Source of the DNA: Croceimicrobium sp963974215
GTDB lineage: Bacteria; Bacteroidota; Bacteroidia; Flavobacteriales; Schleiferiaceae
Reading direction: 5' to 3'
Assembly (NCBI GenBank): GCA_963974215.1
Contig: CAXBBL010000001.1
Coordinates: 62,001 to 126,000 of the forward strand
DNA: 64,000 nucleotides
Shown here piece by piece: positions 27,734 to 34,940 of the stretch. Under the pieces are notes generated by a model, which saw only the letters and a program-made list of their open reading frames with translations, made no database searches and had not been told where the DNA came from. The number at the start of each line of letters is the position of its first letter. The first letter of the stretch is position 1. Made by a program: the position numbers and the translations under genes.

Positions 27734-28018
27734 TTTGCCAGGTATAATTGGAAGACTAAAATTGCTGAAGAACGAAAAGAATCCTTAGGATTTATTTTGT
27801 GCGCAAGCCACAAAGCTAGGAGTATACAATCAGGGACATTTACATCTAAACTTAAGGGCAGACATTAGACCTTGGCCCTCCACCGAAAAGCCAAAAAGAA
27901 GGCATTAGCAGCCATAAGATTGAATGGTGCGATGTTCGATAACTTGGTCGAGGTGCCATAGCAAAGATGCGGCACTAGAACAGCTAAGCGATTATTTCTA
28001 TGCTAGTAATCGCAAATA
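27734..28018 (+). pseudogene. Possible decayed gene remnant, perhaps YhcG/DUF1016-like nuclease C-terminus
   Basis: The first open piece (27734-27865) contains AEERKESLGFILCASHK, which resembles the C-terminal strand of DUF1016/PDDEXK nucleases, where a D/E-rich stretch precedes G-[IL]-[IL]-L-C. After a stop, two further short pieces continue in other frames (KKKALAAIRLNGAMFDNLVE and KDAALEQLSDYFYASNRK before a stop at about 28018). The joining of these pieces is speculative, and chance resemblance is possible. Confidence 0.22.
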
Positions 28019-28049
28019 AACAACTGAACCTGAGTTCGGATTTTGAGTC

Positions 28050-28346
28050 CTAATCCTCGCGCTTAAGTACTTTAGGAACTCGGAAATAATCACTATCCTT
28101 CGCGGGAGAATTCCGTAAAGCATCTTCCTTACTAATGTTTTGTTCTACTTTATCGGCACGCATAATGTTGCGGTCCTCGTTTAAGTATACTAGGGGCTCC
28201 ACTCCCTCTAAGTCGAGTTCATTGATCTTATCTACGAAGCCGAGGATTTTATCCATATCGGCCTGCATGCTTAACTTTTCCTCTTCCGAAAACTCTAGTC
28301 GCGCTAAGTGGGCGAGTTTTTCAACTTCTTCTTTGGAAATTTTCAT
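28050..28346 (-). CDS. gatC: Asp-tRNA(Asn)/Glu-tRNA(Gln) amidotransferase subunit C
   Basis: GatC is the small stabilising subunit of the GatCAB complex, which amidates mischarged Glu-tRNA(Gln) or Asp-tRNA(Asn). The 98-residue length is normal for the family, and the start MKISKEEVEKLAHLARLEFS, the middle MDKILGFVDKINELD and the end LRNSPAKDSDYFRVPKVL are characteristic. gatA and gatB are not in the window. An asparaginyl-tRNA synthetase (59397-60821) is encoded here, so the complex is more likely needed for Gln-tRNA. The gene starts three bases after the plsC stop codon and is cotranscribed with it. Confidence 0.95.
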   Translation of the reverse strand: MKISKEEVEKLAHLARLEFSEEEKLSMQADMDKILGFVDKINELDLEGVEPLVYLNEDRNIMRADKVEQNISKEDALRNSPAKDSDYFRVPKVLKRED

Positions 28347-28349
28347 AAT

Positions 28350-29096
28350 CTATAGAGATTTTGGTGGGTCTTGTAAAGTTTGCAAAATTAACTGATAACA
28401 ATCCTCTTTTAAGGTATTTGCTACGGCTTTTTTATCGCCTTGACCAGGCACCAAAAATGGATGCACTTCTACCTTGAGTTTCCCCGGCTTGCCGCGAAAG
28501 ATATCATAAGGCAGTAAGCGCTTGCAATCGTAAAAAGTAGCGGGAATAATCGTTATCTGATTATCTGCTGCCAAGCGAAAGGCCCCTGACTTAAATGGCG
28601 CAAGCGTTATATCAGCACGAGGTGCCATACCCTCGGGGTAAATACAAACTCCTAAGCCTTCTTTTAACTTTTCACCGGCTGCATCAAAAGACTTTCGGCG
28701 ACTTGCTAAGCTTGAGCGGTCCACTAAAATATTGGTGCGACGGTAAAAATATCCAAAGATGGGGAGCTTAGCGAGTTCAGCTTTACCAATAAATAAAAAG
28801 GGGAATGGGAAAATAGCGAAGGTTAGCATAATGTCCAGCATACTTGTATGATTGGCGCAAATGATATACTGTCCATCTGCTTTGGGCTTTTCGTGCCACT
28901 TTACGGAAGTGCGGTATCCACAAAGAAACAGAACCAAACGCGCCCAAATTCTCGCATAATAAAAGAAGCGCTTGTAAGTCTTGGGACTGAGCGAACTAAT
29001 AAAAATAAAAGGGAACAAAAGAACGATGGCAATAAAAACGGCCACGTAAAACCATACACGAAATAGCGGCGCAAAAATGAAGCGTAAATTTTTCAC
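28350..29096 (-). CDS. plsC: 1-acyl-sn-glycerol-3-phosphate acyltransferase (PlsC-like)
   Basis: A 248-residue membrane-associated acyltransferase that adds the second acyl chain during phosphatidic acid synthesis. An N-terminal hydrophobic segment (about 15-35) anchors it. The catalytic box NHTSMLD contains the HxxxxD motif, and the phosphate-binding box reads YPEGMAPR, a variant of the usual EGTRS. The start codon is GTG at 29096. Other lysophospholipid acyltransferases share these motifs, so the substrate is by family. It is divergent from trpS. Confidence 0.85.
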   Translation of the reverse strand: MKNLRFIFAPLFRVWFYVAVFIAIVLLFPFIFISSLSPKTYKRFFYYARIWARLVLFLCGYRTSVKWHEKPKADGQYIICANHTSMLDIMLTFAIFPFPFLFIGKAELAKLPIFGYFYRRTNILVDRSSLASRRKSFDAAGEKLKEGLGVCIYPEGMAPRADITLAPFKSGAFRLAADNQITIIPATFYDCKRLLPYDIFRGKPGKLKVEVHPFLVPGQGDKKAVANTLKEDCYQLILQTLQDPPKSL

Positions 29097-29140
29097 CGCG
29101 CTAAATTAAGATAATGACCGTATTTTGTGCTTAGCCTTCA

Positions 29141-29148
29141 TACTTTTG
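29141..29148 (+). promoter_or_regulatory. Possible -7 box of trpS
   Basis: TACTTTTG matches TAnnTTTG and lies 19 bases before the trpS ATG. The nearest TTTG upstream is only 13 bases away, so the -33 element is uncertain. Confidence 0.35.
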
Positions 29149-29167
29149 TGCAAAATATTTAAAACTA

Positions 29168-30139
29168 ATGGCACGCATATTAACAGGCATTCAAAGTAGC
29201 GGTATTCCTCATCTAGGAAATGCACTTGGTGCGATTGAGCCAGGCATTGAGCTTTCGCGGAAAAATGATGCTGAATCCTTTTTCTTTATAGCAAACTTGC
29301 ACTCGCTTACCTCATTGAAAGACCGTACGAAACGACTAGACAATGTAAACGCTGCGGCGGCTGCTTGGCTCGCTTTAGGTTTCGATGCCAATAAAAACTT
29401 CTTTTACCGCCAAAGTGACATCCCCGCCGTTTGCGAGTTGAACTGGTATTTAAATTGTTTTGCTCCCTACCCCATGTTGGCCAATGCCCATAGCTTTAAA
29501 GATAAAAGCGACCGTTTAGCCGATGTTAACGCTGGTCTTTTTACCTACCCCGTACTGATGGCGGCCGATATACTTTTATATGATGCCGATTTGGTGCCCG
29601 TGGGTAAGGATCAGCAACAACATTTGGAAATTGCACGTGATATTGCAGGGGCATTAAATCGTAGCGTGGGTGCCGAAATCTTAAAGCTGCCCGAGTCGGT
29701 AATTCGCGAAGACGTTAAAACCGTGCCCGGTACCGATGGCCAAAAGATGAGTAAAAGTTACGGTAATACCATTGATATTTTTTCTCCCGCCAAGGTTTTG
29801 AAAAAGCAAGTAATGGGCATCATCACCGATAGCAAAGGCATGGATGAGCCTAAGGACCCCGATAGCTGTAATGTTTTTGCACTCTATTCTCTTCTCGCTT
29901 CCGCAGATGGGATTGGTCAAATGCGCGAAAATTATATCACACCTGGTTATGGTTATGGTCATGCCAAGAAGGAATTACTAAACCTTATCAACGAGAAATA
30001 CGGCGCGGCGCGTGAGAAATATGACCTCCTAATCGCCAAGCCTCAGCTAATTGAAGAGCAGCTTGTTGCCGGTGCTGAAAAGGTAAGACCAATAGCTGAC
30101 GAAGTATTAGGACGCGTAAAAAACGCCCTCGGATATTAG
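29168..30139 (+). CDS. trpS: Tryptophanyl-tRNA synthetase
   Basis: A class I aminoacyl-tRNA synthetase that charges tRNA(Trp) in the cytoplasm. The 323-residue length is normal. The HIGH-region reads TGIQSSGIPHLGNALGAI, the Trp-pocket region is ADILLYDADLVPVGKDQQQH, and the second ATP-binding signature is GQKMSKS. The gene stands alone, divergent from plsC, with a bidirectional terminator behind it. Confidence 0.97.
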   Translation: MARILTGIQSSGIPHLGNALGAIEPGIELSRKNDAESFFFIANLHSLTSLKDRTKRLDNVNAAAAAWLALGFDANKNFFYRQSDIPAVCELNWYLNCFAPYPMLANAHSFKDKSDRLADVNAGLFTYPVLMAADILLYDADLVPVGKDQQQHLEIARDIAGALNRSVGAEILKLPESVIREDVKTVPGTDGQKMSKSYGNTIDIFSPAKVLKKQVMGIITDSKGMDEPKDPDSCNVFALYSLLASADGIGQMRENYITPGYGYGHAKKELLNLINEKYGAAREKYDLLIAKPQLIEEQLVAGAEKVRPIADEVLGRVKNALGY

Positions 30140-30162
30140 TGCAGCTCATTATTAGAACTCAC

Positions 30163-30194
30163 AAAAATAGGCGCCTTAATGGGCGCCTATTTTT
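30163..30194. terminator. Bidirectional terminator between trpS and lepA
   Basis: A perfect stem AAAATAGGCGCC / GGCGCCTATTTT with a 6-base loop gives a T-run on both strands. It serves the converging trpS (stop 30139) and lepA (stop 30212) genes. Confidence 0.88.
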
Positions 30195-30211
30195 ATTAGG
30201 ATAAAAAATCT

Positions 30212-32008
30212 TTAGTCATTCAGTTTCAGTACTGCTAAAAATGCTTGCTGGGGAATTTCTACGTTCCCTACTTGACGCATGCGCTTTTTACCCGCCTTTT
30301 GCTTTTCTAAAAGTTTACGCTTACGCGAGATATCACCCCCGTAACATTTCGCGGTAACATCTTTACGAAGAGCACTAATGGTTTCACGCGCAATAATTTT
30401 CGCACCAATTGCCGCTTGTATGGCAATCATAAATTGCTGACGCGGAATAAGTTCCTTTAATTTTTCACAAATTTTCTTGCCAATATCATAGGCTGAGCTA
30501 CTGTGAATTAAGGCGGAGAGTGCATCCACGGGCTCCGCGTTTAATAGCACATCTACTTTCACCATGTCGCTTTCGCGATAGCCAGTAGGATGATAGTCGA
30601 AGGAAGCATAGCCGCGCGAAATGGACTTTAAACGATCGTAAAAGTCAAATACAATCTCTGCCAAAGGCATATCAAAACTCATTTCTACGCGCTCGGAGGT
30701 CAAGTAAACCTGATTGGTAAGTTGTCCCCTTTTTTCTATCGCTAAGTTCATTACCGCCCCCACATAGTCAGATTTAGTAATAATCTGCGCTTTGATATAA
30801 GGCTCTTCCAAACGATCTAATTTGGTAGGGTCTGGAAACTCGGAAGGGTTGTTTACAATTACGCGCTGATCAGGATTCTTCTTCATGTAAGCGTAGTACG
30901 ACACGTTTGGAACGGTGGTAATAACGGTCATGTTAAACTCACGCTCTAAGCGCTCCTGAATAATTTCCATGTGCAACATCCCTAAGAAGCCGCAACGAAA
31001 GCCGAAACCTAAGGCTACCGATGATTCGGGCTCAAAGGTTAAAGAAGCGTCGTTTAATTGCAGCTTCTCTAAAGAGGAACGCAATTCTTCAAACTCCTCT
31101 GTGTCGACCGGGAAAATTCCCGCAAACACCATGGGTTTTACGTTTTCGAAACCAGCAATCGCTTTTGCTGCGGGCGCTTCTGCCAAAGTGATGGTATCAC
31201 CCACCTTTACTTCTTTGGCTTCTTTAATACCTGAAATAAGATAGCCTACATTACCGGTGCTAATCTCTTTTAAAGGCATTTGTTTGAGGCCTAAAATCCC
31301 AATTTCATCGGCGCCATACTTGTTGCCGGTATTCATAAACATTACCTGCTGACCTTTTTTAAGGGTGCCGTTTACCACCTTATATAAGGCTTCAATTCCG
31401 CGGTAAGGATTGTAAACAGAGTCGAAGATTAAGGCTTGCAAGGGCGCATCCGGATCACCTTCCGGTGCGGGGATACGCTTTACTATTTCTCTTAAAATAT
31501 CTTGAATCCCCAAGCCCGTCTTAGCGGAAGCGAGAATAATATCGCTGTCTTCGCAACCTAAAAGTTCAATAATCTGATCCTTCACTTCTTCCACATTAGC
31601 ACTGGGAAGGTCAATTTTATTTAAGACGGGAATAATTTCTAGATCATGCTCTAAGGCAAGATAGAGATTGGAGATAGTTTGCGCTTGAATTCCTTGGGCT
31701 GCATCTACGATAAGTAAAGCTCCCTCACAGGCGGCAATAGCACGTGAAACCTCATACGAGAAATCTACGTGTCCAGGCGTATCAATAAGGTTTAAAGTAT
31801 ACGATACCCCGCTTTCTACGTACTGCATTTGAATGGCGTGACTCTTAATGGTTATGCCACGTTCACGTTCTAAATCCATATCATCAAGCAGCTGATTCTT
31901 CTTCTCTCGGTCCGTTATCGTCTGCGTATTTTCTAAAAGTCGATCCGCTAGTGTACTCTTGCCATGATCGATATGTGCGATAATGCAAAAGTTGCGGATA
32001 GTAGTCAT
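30212..32008 (-). CDS. lepA: Elongation factor 4 (back-translocase LepA)
   Basis: A ribosome-associated GTPase that can shift tRNAs backward and acts under ionic stress. The G domain shows AHIDHGKST (P-loop), DTPGHVDF and NKIDLPSA; the C-terminal half has the LepA-specific SYYAYMKKNPDQ region, DFYDRLKSISRGYASFDYHP and the basic tail SRKRKLLEKQKAGKKRMRQV. Length 598 is normal. I place the start at 32008 (MTTIRNFCIIAH), which fits the family N-terminus; an ATG two codons upstream (32014) is also possible. Confidence 0.97.
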   Translation of the reverse strand: MTTIRNFCIIAHIDHGKSTLADRLLENTQTITDREKKNQLLDDMDLERERGITIKSHAIQMQYVESGVSYTLNLIDTPGHVDFSYEVSRAIAACEGALLIVDAAQGIQAQTISNLYLALEHDLEIIPVLNKIDLPSANVEEVKDQIIELLGCEDSDIILASAKTGLGIQDILREIVKRIPAPEGDPDAPLQALIFDSVYNPYRGIEALYKVVNGTLKKGQQVMFMNTGNKYGADEIGILGLKQMPLKEISTGNVGYLISGIKEAKEVKVGDTITLAEAPAAKAIAGFENVKPMVFAGIFPVDTEEFEELRSSLEKLQLNDASLTFEPESSVALGFGFRCGFLGMLHMEIIQERLEREFNMTVITTVPNVSYYAYMKKNPDQRVIVNNPSEFPDPTKLDRLEEPYIKAQIITKSDYVGAVMNLAIEKRGQLTNQVYLTSERVEMSFDMPLAEIVFDFYDRLKSISRGYASFDYHPTGYRESDMVKVDVLLNAEPVDALSALIHSSSAYDIGKKICEKLKELIPRQQFMIAIQAAIGAKIIARETISALRKDVTAKCYGGDISRKRKLLEKQKAGKKRMRQVGNVEIPQQAFLAVLKLND

Positions 32009-32153
32009 CACCATTGCGAGGAAATTTTTCTCTGTTTAATGCGCGAAATTACGTAAAAGGACTTGAGTTGAAACTTTATTAACCTGAGGCTGTAAATTTT
32101 ATTTCTGCATGACTTCCTCATTCACCTATTTCCTCGCTTTCTTCGCTAACTGC

Positions 32154-32170
32154 CATTGAGTTAACGAAAG
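32154..32170. repeat. 17-base upstream element, copy 1
   Basis: CATTGAGTTAACGAAAG recurs exactly at 34808-34824. Each copy ends 117 bases before the start codon of a tandem secreted paralogue (32287 and 34941). It contains the palindrome GTTAAC. The rest of 32015-32286 holds no gene that I can see. Confidence 0.6.
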
Positions 32171-32286
32171 GGCTAATACGCCTCATTCAAATATCGCGCT
32201 CGCTATTTCAAAGTAAGCGAAAAGGCCTTCACTATTTTAGTCTGAAAATGAAACCACTAGGTTCGCTCTGCAATCTTACCAAAACA

Positions 32287-34650
32287 ATGATGAAAAAATA
32301 TTCGTTAGCTTTTTTTGTTTTACTCATTATTGGGTCCCTGTTTCACAACCTAAAAGCCTCTCATTATACCAGTGGAGAGATTTTTTACAAATACATCGGT
32401 GATTCTACTGGGGTAGCCAATCAATATGAGATTTTCGTTAAACTCTATAGAACCCTTTCTGGGACAACTATGCAAACTAATACAAGTCAACCACTTTGTA
32501 TTAGCTCCTCATGTTATCAAGACAGCACGATCAACTTAGCTTTAATGGTTCCGCCAGCTAGCAGAGCGCACCCTTTAAGCACCAATGGGTGGAAACTACC
32601 TGATTTTGATTTATGCGTAGACACCAATGTTGCAGTTGATATTTCGGTCGCGAAATACTCTGGCAGAATTATACTCCCACCATGTGCAGATTATAAGTTC
32701 AAGCTCTACGGCCAATGTTGCCGTGATAATTTAGATAATTTGAGTAGTAGCTCAAATACCGGTTTATTTCTTCAAGCTAATTTAAATAACAGCCAAGGGC
32801 AAAATAGCTCACCGCAAATTCTAAGTCCTGCTGGTAGAACTTTTTGCGTAACTCAGCCTGGGCAGACTGATGTTTTTTACCCACATGCGGTTACAGAAAA
32901 AGATGGTGATTCTTTGGTTTTTAGTTTAGCGACACCAAAAAATCTTGCTTCAGGCTCAAGCCATTTCAACTGCGGGCCAGCTATTAACATCCCTTATACT
33001 GGCAGTTTTACAGCTAACAGCCCCCTTCCCAGTTTTACTGGAACAACCCTCAATCCTTCTCATGGTTTACTTTCATTTAGCCCTAGCTTAACTGGTGACT
33101 ACCAAGTTAAAATTGACATTAATGAATTTCGCTTTGATACTATTTCATTGCAATGGCTAAATGTTGGTAAGTCTACACGTGACTTTAGCGTTTACATTAC
33201 TTCTAATTGTAGCCCACAAATAACTGGAGGCCCCAAGCTAAAAACCGATTCTGCCATTACCGTATTAAATAATCTCCTAAAAACGGAAATGGATTCTCTT
33301 AAAAGCGCTTATGGTATAAGCATCTTAAAGGGATCGGATAGCCTCGGCAACGGCTCGAGTATGATTACCAAATTGCCTTTTTACCATGGCTATACTTGTT
33401 TCGACTCGCTCCTCGATTTGAATTTCACTTCCACAATTAATTATAATTCTCTCAAAACAACAGACTTCCGTTTGATTGGTCCTGATGGTGTTCCTCGCCC
33501 TATTGTAGGAATTAAAAATTTGAACCAAACTAGTGTCAGCTCTAAGGTGCAATTAATGCTGCATCAGCCTTTAGACCTTAATGGGAACTACCTTCTGCAA
33601 ATTAGAAGAGGTAGCGATGCTAATACTCTCCTTAATTCCTGTGGTTTTGCGGTAGAAGAGTTTTATGGCGCCCTAGTGGTGGTAGATAGTTGCCCTCAGC
33701 CGAGCTATAACCTTAGTTATGTTAGCGTTGATAATAATGAGAATATCCGTTTAGAGTGGGAAGTAGATAATGACTTTAACGATCCCAATCTTTTAAGCAC
33801 TTTCAACTCTTGGATTATTCATCGTCGAGATCTTAACGACAATCTTATGAAACCCATTAAGGTAATTCACGATCCTAGTACTAGAATATTTATCGATTCT
33901 TTTCATAATAATGAACCCAACCCATCTAGCGCAAGCCGTGAATATGCCCTGTTATTGAAGTATAATGGTAAAAGACGCGAAATGACGCGAAACTGCAAGA
34001 GTATCAAATTGAATGTAGCACCCACCGGACCTTGGCAATCTAAAGTCTTCCTTTCTTGGAATCACTACAACTGTTTAGACCCGCTTAGTCGTGTTTACAA
34101 AGTTTATCGCGGAATTGTTGATACAATAACGAACAGTATCAGCTGGCAGCAACTAGGCGATATGACGAGCCACAATAACTTAGAGGTCAATCTGAACTCC
34201 AGCAACCCGCTTCCTGCAGGAAGTTATGTTTACAAAGTGGTTGCTCAAGATCAAAAGAATAATTCAACCCAAGGTTTATCAGAATCAAATTGGATCTATT
34301 TCTATCATGTTCCACCGACATCATTTTCGGGTAAAAATGGAAAAAAATTACAAATTCCCAATATTATAACCCCAAATGGAGATCAAATAAATGATCGGTT
34401 TTATATTGAACTACCCACTAATGTTTCCTACTTTACTAAAATAAATTTAAGTATCTACAAACGCAATGGAGAGTTACTTTATGAGAACAAAAACTACCAA
34501 AACATTAATAATAGCGACAGTGGCTGGAACGGGGTAAACTCTTCTGGGGAAACTCTAAGCAGTGGCGTTTATTATTATACCATTGAAGTTAAAACTGCTG
34601 ACTCTAATGTCAGCGAGCATTATCAGGGCAGCATCACAATTGGGGGTTAG
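32287..34650 (+). CDS. Tandem secreted protein, copy 1, T9SS type B (CHU_C-like) sorting domain
   Basis: A 787-residue exported protein of unknown function, first of three tandem paralogues. The start at 32287 gives MMKKYSLAFFVLLIIGSLF, a proper signal peptide; an upstream ATG at 32248 would add 13 polar residues. The mature chain begins near ASHYTSGEIFYKYIGDSTG, which all three share. The N-terminal half is rich in conserved cysteines (LCISSSCY, GQCCRDN, GRTFCVTQPGQ) and includes FSLATPKN and LLSFSPSLTGDYQVKI. A fibronectin-like part follows at about 470-680. The C-terminus is a gliding-associated T9SS type B domain (IPNIITPNGDQINDRFYIEL, WNGVNSSGETLSSGVYYYTI). It is the most diverged of the three. 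Surface location is probable; the role is unknown. Confidence 0.8.
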   Translation: MMKKYSLAFFVLLIIGSLFHNLKASHYTSGEIFYKYIGDSTGVANQYEIFVKLYRTLSGTTMQTNTSQPLCISSSCYQDSTINLALMVPPASRAHPLSTNGWKLPDFDLCVDTNVAVDISVAKYSGRIILPPCADYKFKLYGQCCRDNLDNLSSSSNTGLFLQANLNNSQGQNSSPQILSPAGRTFCVTQPGQTDVFYPHAVTEKDGDSLVFSLATPKNLASGSSHFNCGPAINIPYTGSFTANSPLPSFTGTTLNPSHGLLSFSPSLTGDYQVKIDINEFRFDTISLQWLNVGKSTRDFSVYITSNCSPQITGGPKLKTDSAITVLNNLLKTEMDSLKSAYGISILKGSDSLGNGSSMITKLPFYHGYTCFDSLLDLNFTSTINYNSLKTTDFRLIGPDGVPRPIVGIKNLNQTSVSSKVQLMLHQPLDLNGNYLLQIRRGSDANTLLNSCGFAVEEFYGALVVVDSCPQPSYNLSYVSVDNNENIRLEWEVDNDFNDPNLLSTFNSWIIHRRDLNDNLMKPIKVIHDPSTRIFIDSFHNNEPNPSSASREYALLLKYNGKRREMTRNCKSIKLNVAPTGPWQSKVFLSWNHYNCLDPLSRVYKVYRGIVDTITNSISWQQLGDMTSHNNLEVNLNSSNPLPAGSYVYKVVAQDQKNNSTQGLSESNWIYFYHVPPTSFSGKNGKKLQIPNIITPNGDQINDRFYIELPTNVSYFTKINLSIYKRNGELLYENKNYQNINNSDSGWNGVNSSGETLSSGVYYYTIEVKTADSNVSEHYQGSITIGG

Positions 34651-34719
34651 TTAGTATTAATGCCACAGCAAGATTAGCTAAAACCGCTCGAGACCTCGCG
34701 CTGTTTGTGAAAAAATTTA

Positions 34720-34750
34720 AAAACCGACTTTTAATTAGGTCGGCTTTTTA
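34720..34750 (+). terminator. Weak terminator after secreted paralogue 1
   Basis: A short stem CCGAC/GTCGG with a 10-base loop, flanked by AAAA upstream and CTTTTT downstream, about 70 bases after the stop codon. Confidence 0.55.
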
Positions 34751-34807
34751 ATTTAAAATCGAGCATAACTTAGGATTATTAAGCTAGGCTATTTTTAAGA
34801 TAAAATT

Positions 34808-34824
34808 CATTGAGTTAACGAAAG
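34808..34824. repeat. 17-base upstream element, copy 2
   Basis: Identical to 32154-32170 and likewise 117 bases before a start codon (34941). No other gene-like content is visible in 34751-34940. Confidence 0.6.
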
Positions 34825-34940
34825 CCTATAAACACAACTCCCTAACAGGTGCTTTTAATAATCAAAAAGCCTCTTTAAAGTTTTTCCTCTTGAAATGTAA
34901 AATATATAATCCTAGTTTAGTTCTATAATTAATTAAAATC

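Larger units (their letters stand above)
27215..28049. other. 835-base stretch without an intact gene
   Basis: The susC-proximal 210 bases hold the susC promoter and a dyad. The rest has only short, stop-interrupted reading frames on both strands. Fragments with protein-like composition (27734-27868, and on to about 28018) suggest a decayed gene. No tRNA, transposase or terminal repeat is visible. A 12-mer AACCTGAGTTCG at 28027-28038 recurs in the palindromic element at 40044. Confidence 0.6.

Noticed and set aside
27215..28049. Insertion sequence between susC and gatC
   Set aside because: No terminal inverted repeats, no transposase motif and no target duplication could be found.
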